A DNA stretch of 64,000 nucleotides from Hydrogenophaga sp. (lineage in GTDB: Bacteria > Pseudomonadota > Gammaproteobacteria > Burkholderiales > Burkholderiaceae_C). The notes under the pieces were generated by a model, which saw nothing but the letters and a program-made list of their open reading frames with translations, did not search any database and was not told the DNA's origin. Below are positions 29,192-37,647 of this stretch, piece after piece. Both the position numbers and the translations under genes were made by a program. Where the stretch lies: the NCBI RefSeq assembly GCF_025699295.1, contig NZ_JAILWB010000004.1, positions 124,001 to 188,000 of the forward strand, written 5' to 3'. Within the stretch, counting starts at the first letter, position 1, and each line of letters opens with the position of its first letter.

Positions 29192-29306
29192 GATACCAAA
29201 AGTACCAATTGGTACCTGATGATGGATGGTAGGCGATACCAATGAGAAGTGGACTGGGGAAATCACGTATGCGGTTGCTTTGGCGGATATTGGTATGTTT
29301 TGGTAC
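29192..29306. promoter_or_regulatory. Cluster of GntR operator half-sites with one perfect palindrome
   Basis: GTACCAATTGGTAC (29202-29215) is a perfect 14-bp palindrome. Related half-sites recur through the divergent spacer: GATACCAA (29192-29199), GATACCAAT (29235-29243), ATTGGTAT (about 29289-29296) and TTGGTAC (29300-29306). The shared core is GGTAY/RTACC. The FadR-type GntR protein encoded next door is the obvious binder, controlling both itself and the FAH/Bug genes. Confidence 0.65.
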
Positions 29307-29316
29307 AGTTGGCGCG

Positions 29317-29988
29317 ATGAGCATGTCCACACCACTGCGCGACACCATCCTCGACCAGTTGCAGGCCGGTCAGTGGCGCGCGGGCGATCGCCTGCCCACC
29401 GAACGCGAGCTCTCCAGCCGGTTCAACGTGAGCCGCACCACGGTGCGCAAGGCGCTGCTCGAACTCAAGGCGCAGGGCCTGATCGAGCAGACCGTGGGCA
29501 GTGGCACCTTCGTGACCGAAGACGCCGGCGCGCGCCTGGGCCGGCGCGTGCAGCAGGACTCGTCGCAGCACACCAGCCCGGCCGCGTTGATGGAGGCACG
29601 CCTGGCCTTGGAGCCGGCGATCATCGAGATGGCGATCCGCAACGCCAACCAGGCGGACCTGCAGCGCATGGACGCCTGCTGCGACAACGCCGAGCGCGCC
29701 GAGACGCTGGAGGCCTTCGAGCACTGGGACGCCGAGCTGCACCAGGCGATTGCCGACGCGGCGCACAACAGCTTCGTGGCCAATGTGTTCACGCTGATGA
29801 AGACGGTGCGTGCGCAGGGTGACTGGGGGCAGCTCAAGAAGAAGAGCGTGACGCCCGAGCGGCGCCTGGCCTACCAGACCGAGCACCGCGCCATCGTGGA
29901 GGCACTGCGCGACCGCGATGCGGTGCGGGCGCGCGAGTTGACGCTGGCGCACCTGCTGCATGTGCGGCAGAACCTGCTCGGGTATTAG
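29317..29988 (+). CDS. GntR family (FadR-type FCD) regulator
   Basis: A 223-residue regulator. The N-terminal winged helix (about residues 5-70) contains RLPTERELSSRFNVSRTTVRKAL, the GntR signature. The C-terminal FCD ligand domain (about 85-215) has EARLALEPAIIEMA, a WDAELHQAIADAAHN segment and H residues near the end (LAHLLHVR) expected to bind metal or a carboxylate. The ATG at 29317 is used; 29323 is equally possible, and neither has a strong ribosome site. It is divergent from FAH and Bug, which it probably represses. Confidence 0.92.
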   Translation: MSMSTPLRDTILDQLQAGQWRAGDRLPTERELSSRFNVSRTTVRKALLELKAQGLIEQTVGSGTFVTEDAGARLGRRVQQDSSQHTSPAALMEARLALEPAIIEMAIRNANQADLQRMDACCDNAERAETLEAFEHWDAELHQAIADAAHNSFVANVFTLMKTVRAQGDWGQLKKKSVTPERRLAYQTEHRAIVEALRDRDAVRARELTLAHLLHVRQNLLGY

Positions 29989-30000
29989 CTCTCTCGCGTT

Positions 30001-30025
30001 CGTTGCGTTGCGTTGCGTTGCGTTG
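30001..30025. repeat. Tandem pentamer CGTTG x5
   Basis: Five exact copies of CGTTG directly follow the GntR stop in the 331-bp gene-free region 29989-30319. Being a pentamer in noncoding DNA it could vary in copy number by slippage. Confidence 0.8.
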
Positions 30026-30042
30026 AGTGCGGAGACCTCGCG

Positions 30043-30144
30043 GGATCGGGCACCCGGGCGCTCTGCTCCGCTCATGTCCCCCGAACCGACTGCGCCGGTT
30101 CTCCTCCTTGACTTCGCTGCGCAGAGCGCCCGGGTGCCCGATCC
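30043..30144 (-). repeat. Structured repeat element, copy 1
   Basis: Outer arms 30043-30066 and 30121-30144 are a perfect 24-bp inverted repeat. Read on the minus strand, the enclosed 54 bases are a 21-base block (30120-30100, GCAGCGAAGTCAAGGAGGAG and one A), a small hairpin with GAACCG/CGGTTC arms, then a 17-base block (30083-30067, CGGGGGACATGAGCGGA). Copy 2 lies in opposite orientation 45 bp away with the same blocks but different arms. The region lies between the convergent GntR and AEC genes. Confidence 0.8.
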
Positions 30145-30188
30145 GAAGCAGCGGTGGCATGCCAGCGGTGGACTGCTCTGGTGCAGGC

Positions 30189-30294
30189 GGACCGAGGCGC
30201 TGGGCTGACCGGCGCAGCGAAGTCAAGGAGGAGACAAGGGCGAAGCCCTGGGCGGGGGACATGAGCGGAGCCGGTCAGCCCAGTGCCTCGGTCC
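30189..30294 (+). repeat. Structured repeat element, copy 2 (inverted relative to copy 1)
   Basis: Outer arms 30189-30213 and 30270-30294 pair over 25 bp with a single G-U-compatible mismatch. Inside are the same two blocks as in copy 1, 30214-30234 and 30253-30269, identical base for base, around a small AGGGC-GAA-GCCCT hairpin. The outer arm sequence is unrelated to that of copy 1, so the pairing, not the sequence, is conserved. It could be an RNA element or a mobile repeat; I cannot name a family. Confidence 0.8.
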
Positions 30295-30319
30295 ATACCA
30301 AGCCCGCAGGCCTGAAACG

Positions 30320-31234
30320 TCAGGGGATGTTCCCCAGCACGCCCAGCGCAAACGGCAGGCTCACCATGCCCAGCAAGGTCGACAGCGTGACCAGGCCAGC
30401 CACATACGGCCCGTTGTAGCCCATGCGCGCGGCCAGCACATAGCAGCTCGACGCGGTGGGCACGGCCGAGAACATCAGCAGGATGGTGGTCTGCGTCGGG
30501 TCGAGCCCGAACAGCCTGGCAAGGCCGAAGGCCATGAGCGGCATGCCCAGGTGCTTGCAGGCCAGCACCAGCATGCCCAGCGTCTTGGCGCTGGCCAGCA
30601 TGCCGAACTGCATGCCCGCGCCGGCGGCCAGCAGGCCCAGTGCCAGCGAAGCCTGGCCGATGCGGTTCACCGTGGGCTCCAGCCAGAACGGCATGGAGAA
30701 ACCCAGCAGGTTGGCGATCAGGCCCGAGACAGTGCCGATGATCAAGGGATTGCGCAACAGCTCGCGCGCAAAGCCCTTGTTGCCGTGTCGCGCCATCGGC
30801 CAGACCGCGCCGACGTTGAAGATCGGCACACAGACCCCGATGATCACCGCCACCAGCAACAGGCCCTCGGGCCCGGCCACGCGATCTGCCAGCGCCAGCA
30901 GGATGAAGGAGTTGAAGCGGAAGGCAACCTGTGCGCTGGCCGCGTGCAGGCGCACATCGAGCCGCTTGCCCAACCAGGGCCAGTGGGGCAGGGAGTACGA
31001 CAGCGCGATGGCACACACCGCCAGCGAAACCGCCGCACCCACCAGACTGGAGGCGGCGCCCAGGTCCAGCGGGCTCTTCACGATGCTGTGGAACAACAGC
31101 ACCGGGAAAAGGAAGTAGTAGACGAGGCTCTCCACCTGCTCCCATACCTTGCGGTTGAGCGCGGTGAAGCGGCACACCAGGTAGCCGCAAAGGATGAGCG
31201 AGAAGTCGGGGAAGAGGAGCTGCGCGAAGTTCAC
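30320..31234 (-). CDS. AEC (auxin efflux carrier) family transporter
   Basis: A 304-residue inner-membrane protein with about 10 hydrophobic segments. Family features are an N-terminal FPDFSLILCGYLVCRF segment, the RNPLIIGTVSGLIANLLG block in the middle and the C-terminal MFSAVPTASSCYVLAARMG block. AEC proteins such as MdcF move malonate, malate or other small carboxylates. The GTG at 31234 starts at the right family position. It lies 35 bp after the DUF1850 gene and may be the last gene of the TRAP operon. Confidence 0.88.
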   Translation of the reverse strand: MNFAQLLFPDFSLILCGYLVCRFTALNRKVWEQVESLVYYFLFPVLLFHSIVKSPLDLGAASSLVGAAVSLAVCAIALSYSLPHWPWLGKRLDVRLHAASAQVAFRFNSFILLALADRVAGPEGLLLVAVIIGVCVPIFNVGAVWPMARHGNKGFARELLRNPLIIGTVSGLIANLLGFSMPFWLEPTVNRIGQASLALGLLAAGAGMQFGMLASAKTLGMLVLACKHLGMPLMAFGLARLFGLDPTQTTILLMFSAVPTASSCYVLAARMGYNGPYVAGLVTLSTLLGMVSLPFALGVLGNIP

Positions 31235-31269
31235 CGGGCGAGCATAACTGTCCGCACGGGGCCGCCGGC

Positions 31270-31695
31270 TCAGCGCGTGGCGGGAGCTTCGCAGGCGGTC
31301 AACAGGGTGACCCCGCCGTCCGACTTCAGCCAGTGCGACAGGGCGCGGCACTGGCCGCCGGTGCACAACTCGTAGTCGGCAGTGAACTCTGAACGTGAGA
31401 GCCGCAATCCTGCGGGCTGCGGCAACTGGGGGGTGTAGCTGTACCAGCCGTCCTTCAGCACCGCGTCGGGCGCTGGCTCCATGCCGGCGGCCGAGCCGCG
31501 CACGCGGGCCGCCAGCGCGCGCAGTGCGGCCCGCCCTTCGGGCGTCATCACCACCGCGTAGTCTTCTTCCCAGCGCACCATTTCAATGGAATGCGTCCAG
31601 GCCAGCGTGAAGCGCTCGGTGGCGATGAAGGCCGGCACGTGGGTCGGCGCGGCGGCCAGGGCCGCGAGGGCCAGACACACGCCCGCTGTGGACAC
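31270..31695 (-). CDS. DUF1850 protein of a TAXI-TRAP system
   Basis: A 141-residue exported protein with a hydrophobic N-terminus (about residues 1-22). Conserved DUF1850 features are FTLAWTHSIEMVRWEEDY near 30-47 and a C-terminal CTGGQC Cys pair. The GTG at 31695 is 15 bp after the TRAP permease stop. DUF1850 genes regularly accompany fused TRAP permeases of the TAXI type; the function is unknown, perhaps an accessory periplasmic factor. Confidence 0.85.
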   Translation of the reverse strand: MSTAGVCLALAALAAAPTHVPAFIATERFTLAWTHSIEMVRWEEDYAVVMTPEGRAALRALAARVRGSAAGMEPAPDAVLKDGWYSYTPQLPQPAGLRLSRSEFTADYELCTGGQCRALSHWLKSDGGVTLLTACEAPATR

Positions 31696-31710
31696 CGCCG
31701 CGCCCCGCGC

Positions 31711-33765
31711 TCAGCGCGCTGCGCTCAGCGCGCGCTGCTGGCGGGTGCGCCACCAGTGCCAGGCCACGAAGACGGCAATGGCCCCCAGACCGATCTCGTC
31801 GGTCAGCGGCAGTGCCACCACGAGGAAGCTTGCCGACACCACGGCCACCGCGCGTTCGACCCAGTTCAGGCGCCCGAACAGGAAACCGATGGCGCCCGCG
31901 CCCCACATGCCGATGGCCAGCAAGGCCTTGAACACGATCCAGAGCGTGTCACTCCAGTCGCCGGACTGCAGCATGAGCGCCGGGCTGTACACCGCCATGA
32001 AGGGCACGATGAAGCCGGCGATGGCCACGCGGATGGCCTGCATGCTGATCTTCAGGCCGGTCTCGCGCGCGATCGGGGCCGCGGCGAAACACGCCAGCGC
32101 CACCGGCGGCGTGAGGTCGGCCATGATGCCGAAATAGAACACGAACATGTGCGAGACGATCAGCGGCACGCCCAGCTCCAGCAGCACCGGCGCGGCCAGC
32201 GAACTGGTGATGATGTAGTTGGGAATGGTGGGAATGCCCATGCCCAGCACCAGACAGGTGAGCATGGTCAGCAGCAAGGCCAGGAACAGGCTCTCGCGGC
32301 CCACGGCGATGATGTAGCCGCCGAGCTCGGCGGCCACACCGGTGAGGTTGATCACCCCGATGATCACACCCACCAGTGCGCAGGCAATGGCCACCGGCAA
32401 GGCGTGGCGCGCACCTTCGACCAGCGCACGCACCGCGAGCTGGCGGGCGTCGCCGCCCACGCGCCGGATGAAGGTGAGCGCCAGCAGGACGGCGGTGATC
32501 ACGAAGAAGGTGATCACGCCGAACTCGATGAAGCCCGCGCAGGCCAGGCCCAGCAGCACCCAGAACAGGCCGCGCAGCGCGGGGCCCTTGACGCCGGTCA
32601 TGACGGCCGCGCCGAAGATCAGGATCACCGTCAGCGCCAGGCCGACCGTGCCGGAGAACAGCGGCGTGTAGCCCGAGAACAGCAGCGCGACCAGGCCGGC
32701 GAGCGGCAGCAGCAGGTACCAGCGCTGGCGCACGGCGGTCCAGGGGTTGGGACAGTCTTCCTTGGCCAGGCCGGTCAGGCCCTTGTTGCCGGCTTCCAGG
32801 TGCACCATCCAGAAGGCGGTGACGAAGTACAGGATGGCGGGAATGATGGCCGCCTGCACGATGGACAGGTAGGGCACGTTGATGGTCTCGGCCATGATGA
32901 AGGCCACGGCCCCCATCACCGGCGGCATGATCTGCCCGCCCATGCTGGCCGTGGCTTCCACGCCCCCTGCAAACGCCGGGCTGTAGCCGAAGCGCTTCAT
33001 GAGCGGAATGGTGAACTGGCCGGTGGTGACCACGTTGGCCACACCCGAGCCGTTGATGGTGCCCATGAGGCCCGAGGAGATCACCGACACCTTGGCAGGG
33101 CCGCCGCGCGTGTGGCCCACGGTGCCCATGGCGAAGTCGTTGAACAGGCGGATCATGCCGGCCTGTTCGAGGAAGGCGCCGAACAGGATGAACAGGAAGA
33201 TGTAAGTGGAGGACACATAGGTCGGCGTGCCGTAGATGCCTTCCAGTCCCATGCCGAGCTGACCCACGATCTGGTCCAGGCCATAGCCCCGGTGCGCCAG
33301 GTTGCCGGGCAGGTGCTGGCCGAAGACGGCATAGGTCAGGAAGATCAGGCAGATCAGCGGCAGGCCCCAGCCCATCACGCGGCGCGCCGCCTCGAACACC
33401 AGTGCCACGGCGACGACGCCGACCACCCAGTCGGCCAGGGTGAGTTCACCGGCGCGCAGGGTCAGGTCGGCCTCGAACACCCACTGGTACAGGCCGGTGG
33501 CAAAGCCCGCGATGCCCAGCACCCAGCCCAGGGCACGCCAGCCGGCGTTGCGCCCGCCCATGGGCGGGAACAGCGCAAAGATCATCAGCAGCACGAAACC
33601 CACGTGCAATGCGCGGATCACCTGGCTGGAGAACGGGTGGAATGCCGCCATCCAGATCTGGTAGGCCGAGAACAGGATGGCGATCCAGAAAACAGCACCG
33701 GTCAGGGGGCTGGCGTGGCTCTCTGCGGGGCTGTCGGGTGCGCTGGGCGTGTTGTGTTCGTTCAT
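31711..33765 (-). CDS. TRAP transporter 4TM/12TM fused permease
   Basis: A 684-residue membrane protein fusing the small DctQ-like part (first four helices, about residues 20-140) to the large DctM-like part (about 150-650). Strings such as YGTPTYVSSTYIFLFILFGA, GLMGTINGSGVANVVTTGQ and QIMPPVMGAVAFIMAE are typical of TAXI-TRAP fused permeases. It uses an ion gradient to import a ligand delivered by the TAXI receptor encoded 105 bp upstream, perhaps glutamate or another acid. DUF1850 follows. Confidence 0.94.
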   Translation of the reverse strand: MNEHNTPSAPDSPAESHASPLTGAVFWIAILFSAYQIWMAAFHPFSSQVIRALHVGFVLLMIFALFPPMGGRNAGWRALGWVLGIAGFATGLYQWVFEADLTLRAGELTLADWVVGVVAVALVFEAARRVMGWGLPLICLIFLTYAVFGQHLPGNLAHRGYGLDQIVGQLGMGLEGIYGTPTYVSSTYIFLFILFGAFLEQAGMIRLFNDFAMGTVGHTRGGPAKVSVISSGLMGTINGSGVANVVTTGQFTIPLMKRFGYSPAFAGGVEATASMGGQIMPPVMGAVAFIMAETINVPYLSIVQAAIIPAILYFVTAFWMVHLEAGNKGLTGLAKEDCPNPWTAVRQRWYLLLPLAGLVALLFSGYTPLFSGTVGLALTVILIFGAAVMTGVKGPALRGLFWVLLGLACAGFIEFGVITFFVITAVLLALTFIRRVGGDARQLAVRALVEGARHALPVAIACALVGVIIGVINLTGVAAELGGYIIAVGRESLFLALLLTMLTCLVLGMGIPTIPNYIITSSLAAPVLLELGVPLIVSHMFVFYFGIMADLTPPVALACFAAAPIARETGLKISMQAIRVAIAGFIVPFMAVYSPALMLQSGDWSDTLWIVFKALLAIGMWGAGAIGFLFGRLNWVERAVAVVSASFLVVALPLTDEIGLGAIAVFVAWHWWRTRQQRALSAAR

Positions 33766-33792
33766 GGAAACCTCGGGTCAACAGAAATGGAA

Positions 33793-33813
33793 ACGGCCCC
33801 GGGTAGGGGCCGT
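33793..33813 (-). terminator. Hairpin between TRAP receptor and permease genes
   Basis: ACGGCCCC and GGGGCCGT arms (8 bp) around a 5-base loop lie in the 105-bp gap between the receptor stop and the permease start. On the minus strand it is followed by TTCC, not a T-run. It probably attenuates readthrough or protects the receptor mRNA so that more receptor than permease is made. Confidence 0.55.
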
Positions 33814-33870
33814 GTCAAACCGGGCGGGTGTCGGGTGCAACACCGGGGCGCCTGGTCGCCTGTCTGCGCC

Positions 33871-34830
33871 TTACTTGATCAGGCCGATTTCCTTGTAGTA
33901 GCGCTCGGCACCCGGGTGCAGCGGCACGGGCATGCCCTTGATGGCGTTGTCGCGCTTGATGGCCTTGGCGGCGTTGTGCGCGGCGTAGAGGGTGTCGATG
34001 TTGTCGTACATCGCCTTGGCCATGCGGTAGGCGGTGTCGTCGGACACGCCGCTGTGGGTGATCAGGAAGTTCGGGATGGCCGCGGTGGGCACGTCCTCGG
34101 TCTGGCCGGTGTAGGTGTTGGCCGGAATGACGGACGGCTGGTAGGCCGGGTCACCGACCTTGGTCACCACGTCGGCGGGCACCGAGACCACCACGATCTT
34201 GACGGCGGTGGACAGATCGCGGATGGAGGCCACGCCCAGGCCAGCGGATTGCAGGGTGGCGTCGAGCTGGCGGTTCTTCATGAGTTCGACCGACTCGCCA
34301 AAAGGCAGGTATTCGACCTTGGCCAGATCGCCGTAGCTCAGGCCGGCGGCCTTGAGGATGGCGCGCGCGTTGAGCTCGGTGCCCGACTTCGCGGCGCCGA
34401 CCGAGAGGCGCTTGCCCTTGAGGTCCGCGAGGGTCTTGATGCCGGAGTCGGCGCTGGCCACCACCTGGATGTAGTTGCTGTAGGTGGCCGAGAGGCCGCG
34501 CAGCTTGTCCAGCTTGTTGGGGAAGCCTGCTTCGGCGTTGCCCTGCCAGGCGTAGGAGACGGCGTCGGCCAGCGACAGCGCGAGCTCACCACGGCCAGCC
34601 TGCAGCAGGTTGAGGTTTTCGGCCGAGGCGCGCGTGACCTGGGCGGTGGAACGGGTGTTGGGGATGTCCTTGGCGAAGATCTGCGAGAGCGCCACACCCA
34701 TGGGGTAGTACACGCCACTCTGGCCGCCGGTGAGCACGTTGACGAACTGCTGCTGCTGGGCCGAGGCCACGCTGGTGAGCAGGGCCGCGCCGAGGCTGAG
34801 CCCCAGGCCAATCTTGTGAATCAAGCGCAT
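33871..34830 (-). CDS. TAXI family TRAP solute receptor
   Basis: A 319-residue periplasmic binding protein with a Sec signal (cleavage near SVASAQ, about residue 24). TAXI signatures are NVLTGGQSGVYYPMGVALSQ near 30-49, the SAENLNLLQAG segment near 68-78 and LKGKRLSVGAAKSGTELNAR near 125-145. It delivers its ligand to the fused TRAP permease downstream. The ATG at 34830 follows an AGGAGACACACA site. It is divergent from xerD. Confidence 0.94.
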   Translation of the reverse strand: MRLIHKIGLGLSLGAALLTSVASAQQQQFVNVLTGGQSGVYYPMGVALSQIFAKDIPNTRSTAQVTRASAENLNLLQAGRGELALSLADAVSYAWQGNAEAGFPNKLDKLRGLSATYSNYIQVVASADSGIKTLADLKGKRLSVGAAKSGTELNARAILKAAGLSYGDLAKVEYLPFGESVELMKNRQLDATLQSAGLGVASIRDLSTAVKIVVVSVPADVVTKVGDPAYQPSVIPANTYTGQTEDVPTAAIPNFLITHSGVSDDTAYRMAKAMYDNIDTLYAAHNAAKAIKRDNAIKGMPVPLHPGAERYYKEIGLIK

Positions 34831-34954
34831 GGTGTGTGTCTCCTGTCGATGTGAAAAATGCGAGCAGGCAGAATACAACAAGTTGATACGGAACTCCCCC
34901 CGGTAACTGCTTACCTGTCGGGGCGGGTTTTCCCCGAGAGTCGAGCGCACCGCA

Positions 34955-35890
34955 GTGACCCAGGCATCCACCGAACTGTCTCCGAAGGCCCTGGCCAGCC
35001 GCGCCGCGGCCGATGCCTTTGCCGATGCCCTGTGGCTGGAGGAGGGCCTGTCGCGCAACACGCTCGATGCCTACCGGCGCGACCTGGTGCTGCTGGGTGA
35101 CTGGCTGGCCGGGCAGGGCAAGACCCTGCCCGAGACCAGTGAAGCCGACCTCAACCATTACTTCAGCGCGCGCCATGCGCAGACCCGCGCCACCACCGCG
35201 AACCGGCGCCTCACCGTGTTCAAGCGCTACTTCCGCTGGGCACTGCGCGAGCGCTTCGTCACCATCGACCCGACACTGCGTCTCGCACCGGCGCGCCAGC
35301 CCCTGCGCGTGCCCAAGACCTTGTCGGAGGCGCAGGTCGAAGCCTTGCTGAATGCGCCCGACGCAGGCACGCCGCTGGGGCTGCGCGACCGCTGCATGCT
35401 TGAACTCATCTATGCCAGCGGCCTGCGTGTGAGCGAGCTCGTGACGCTCAAGACCTGGCACGTGGGCATGAATGAATACGTGCTGCGCATCACCGGCAAG
35501 GGCAACAAGGAGCGCCTCGTGCCCTTCGGCCAGGTCGCCGGCCAGTGGCTGCAGCGCTACCTGATGCAGGCGCGCGGAGATATCCTGGGCGGCCTGCAGA
35601 GCGAGGACCTGTTCGTCACCGCGCGCGGCTCGCGCGCCGGCGAGGCCATGACGCGCGCGATGTTCTGGCAACTGGTGAAGAAATACGCCGCGCAGGCCGG
35701 CATCACCTCGCCACTGTCGCCGCACACGCTGCGCCATGCCTTTGCCACCCACCTGCTCAACCACGGCGCGGACCTGCGCGCGGTGCAGATGCTGCTGGGC
35801 CATGCCGACATCTCCACCACCACGATCTACACCCACGTGGCGCGCGAGCGCCTCAAGACCCTCGTGGCGCGGCACCACCCGCGCGGGTAG
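34955..35890 (+). CDS. xerD: Site-specific tyrosine recombinase XerD
   Basis: Resolves chromosome dimers at dif with XerC. The 311-residue protein has an N-terminal SAM-like core-binding domain (about 20-105) and a catalytic domain (about 115-305). The complete catalytic set is visible: R158 (SGLRVSEL), K182 (GKGNKER), H257 and R260 (HTLRHAFATHL), H283 (LGHADIS) and the nucleophile Y292. The start is GTG at 34955. An isolated housekeeping gene divergent from the TAXI receptor; the intact residues argue against a decayed integrase. Confidence 0.93.
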   Translation: MTQASTELSPKALASRAAADAFADALWLEEGLSRNTLDAYRRDLVLLGDWLAGQGKTLPETSEADLNHYFSARHAQTRATTANRRLTVFKRYFRWALRERFVTIDPTLRLAPARQPLRVPKTLSEAQVEALLNAPDAGTPLGLRDRCMLELIYASGLRVSELVTLKTWHVGMNEYVLRITGKGNKERLVPFGQVAGQWLQRYLMQARGDILGGLQSEDLFVTARGSRAGEAMTRAMFWQLVKKYAAQAGITSPLSPHTLRHAFATHLLNHGADLRAVQMLLGHADISTTTIYTHVARERLKTLVARHHPRG

Positions 35891-36000
35891 CGCGCCATCG
35901 TTCCGGGTTAACGCGTATGTAGAAGCCCCAATGAAGGCGCGTCCGGCAAGCCCTACATTTCCTGTGCCCTTCCACATCCCCATTCACTGGAGCACATTTC

Positions 36001-36978
36001 ATGGTTTCTCGTCGTCAGCTCGTTGCAATCGGTCTGGCCACCGCCTCGGCGGCTGTGGCCGGCAGCGCGTGGGCTCAGGCCTACCCGAACAAGCCGATCC
36101 GGCTGCAGGTGCCGTTCGCACCGGGCGGTACCACCGACATCATTGCGCGTGTCATGTCCGAGTCGCTGGGCAAGGCGCTGGGGCAGAGCGTGGTGGTGGA
36201 GAACAAGGCCGGCGGCGGCGGCGTGGTGGGTGCCACCGAGCTCGCGCGCAGCCCGGCCGACGGCTACATCCTGGGCATGGCCACGGTGTCGACCACGGCG
36301 GCCAATCCGGCGATCAATCCCAGGATTCCGTACAACACGCTCACGGACTTCACGCCCATCGTCAACATCGCCGCGACGCCCAACGTGATCGCGGTGCATC
36401 CCGGCTTCCCGGCGAAGGACTTCAAGGCCTTCGTGGCCGAACTCAAGAAGAACCCCGGGCGCTACAGCTACGCGAGTTCGGGCACCGGCGGCATCGGCCA
36501 CTTGCAGACCGAGCTGTTCAAGAGCCTGACCGGCGCCTTCATCACGCACATTCCCTACCGGGGTGCGGGCCCCGCGCTCAACGACACCATTGGTGGGCAG
36601 GTGCCGATCATCTTCGACAACCTGCCTTCCGCGTTGCCGCACATCAAGGCCGGCCGTCTGGTGGCGCTGGCGGTGGCGGCGCCGCAGCGCCTGGCGGTGC
36701 TGCCCGATGTGCCCACGTTCAAGGAGATGGGGCTGGAGCCGGTGAACCGCATGGCGTATTACGGCCTCATCGGCCCCAAGGGCTTGGCGCCCGAGGTGGT
36801 GGAGAAGGTCAACAGCGCTGCCCGGCAGGCTCTGACCGACCCGGCGGTGAAGAAGCGCGTGGAGGACACGGGCTCGCTCGTGGTCGGCAACACGCCGGCC
36901 GAATTCGCCGCGCAGATCAAGGCCGAGTACGAGGTTTACAAGGACGTGGTGGCGAAGCAGAAGCTCAAGCTGGATTGA
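36001..36978 (+). CDS. Bug-type tripartite tricarboxylate binding protein
   Basis: A 325-residue periplasmic solute receptor with a Tat-like or Sec leader ([15 protein letters not shown], cleavage near SAWAQA). Bug landmarks are [20 protein letters not shown], a SPADGYILG turn, [16 protein letters not shown] and a [14 protein letters not shown] segment. It stands alone between xerD and the msr genes with no regulator or enzyme beside it, so the ligand cannot be guessed. A strong palindromic terminator follows. Confidence 0.92.
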   Translation: MVSRRQLVAIGLATASAAVAGSAWAQAYPNKPIRLQVPFAPGGTTDIIARVMSESLGKALGQSVVVENKAGGGGVVGATELARSPADGYILGMATVSTTAANPAINPRIPYNTLTDFTPIVNIAATPNVIAVHPGFPAKDFKAFVAELKKNPGRYSYASSGTGGIGHLQTELFKSLTGAFITHIPYRGAGPALNDTIGGQVPIIFDNLPSALPHIKAGRLVALAVAAPQRLAVLPDVPTFKEMGLEPVNRMAYYGLIGPKGLAPEVVEKVNSAARQALTDPAVKKRVEDTGSLVVGNTPAEFAAQIKAEYEVYKDVVAKQKLKLD

Positions 36979-37001
36979 GCGACCAGACATCCGCCGCCAG
37001 G

Positions 37002-37021
37002 AGGCCGCCCGCGGGCGGCCT
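37002..37021. terminator. Bidirectional terminator palindrome
   Basis: AGGCCGCCCGCGGGCGGCCT is a perfect 20-bp palindrome filling the 45-bp gap between the stops of the convergent Bug and msrA genes. There is no long T-run on either side. Its position suggests it ends transcription from both directions. Confidence 0.7.
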
Positions 37022-37023
37022 AT

Positions 37024-37647
37024 TCATTTCCTGCTGCCCCAGAGCTGCTCCAGGCGCATGTCGCGCCCGCAACTGGCGCGGTAGTACTGGTAACGGATCG
37101 GGTTCTTCTTGTAATAGTCCTGGTGGTAGTCCTCGGCGGCATAGAACGGCCCGGCCGCCACGATCTCGGTGACGATGGGCTCCTTGAAGGGCTTGCTTTT
37201 CTCCAGCTCGACGAGCGAGCGCCGTGCGGCCGCCAGTTGCGCCGCGTCGTGCGTGAAGATGGCGGTGCGGTACGGGCTGCCGGCATCACAGAACTGCCGG
37301 TTCTTCGTGGTCGGGTCGATGCTGCGCCAGAAGGTGGCGAGCAGTTGCTCGTAACTCACGCGGGCCGGGTCGAACACGATCTCCACGGCTTCTGCGTGGC
37401 CGGTCTTGTCGGAGGAAACCTGCCGGTAGGTCGGGTTGGCCACGGTGCCGCCGATATAGCCCGAGGTGGTGGACAGCACGCCCGGCACCTTGTCGAAATC
37501 GGCCTCCACACACCAGAAGCAGCCGCCCGCGAAGGTGGCCTTGGCGGAGGCAGCAGGGGCCTGGGCCTGCGCGGGCGCGACCGCGATCAGCGCGGTGGCC
37601 ATCAGGGCCAGCATTCGGCCGAACCCGAAGCGGTGCAGGCTCTTCAT
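37024..37647 (-). CDS. msrA: Exported peptide methionine-(S)-S-oxide reductase
   Basis: Reduces S-methionine sulfoxide in proteins. The 207-residue protein has a cleavable signal (hydrophobic run about residues 10-25, cleavage near PAQAQA), so it acts in the periplasm. The catalytic motif GGCFWCVEADF is near 41-51, with the family SGYIGG, GHAEAVEI and EDYHQDYY blocks following; a C-terminal Cys near SCGRDM may resolve the sulfenate. The ATG overlaps the msrB stop (ATGA), giving a coupled pair that repairs both sulfoxide isomers. Confidence 0.94.
   Translation of the reverse strand: MKSLHRFGFGRMLALMATALIAVAPAQAQAPAASAKATFAGGCFWCVEADFDKVPGVLSTTSGYIGGTVANPTYRQVSSDKTGHAEAVEIVFDPARVSYEQLLATFWRSIDPTTKNRQFCDAGSPYRTAIFTHDAAQLAAARRSLVELEKSKPFKEPIVTEIVAAGPFYAAEDYHQDYYKKNPIRYQYYRASCGRDMRLEQLWGSRK

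Noticed and set aside
30261..30419. Small gene starting at the conserved ATG of structured repeat copy 2
   Set aside because: The frame runs into the antisense of the AEC gene and the equivalent ATG in copy 1 opens an unrelated frame, so the peptide is not conserved.
34955..35890. Integrase of a mobile element
   Set aside because: Full XerD architecture and catalytic set, no tRNA, att repeats or cargo around it; a housekeeping recombinase fits better.
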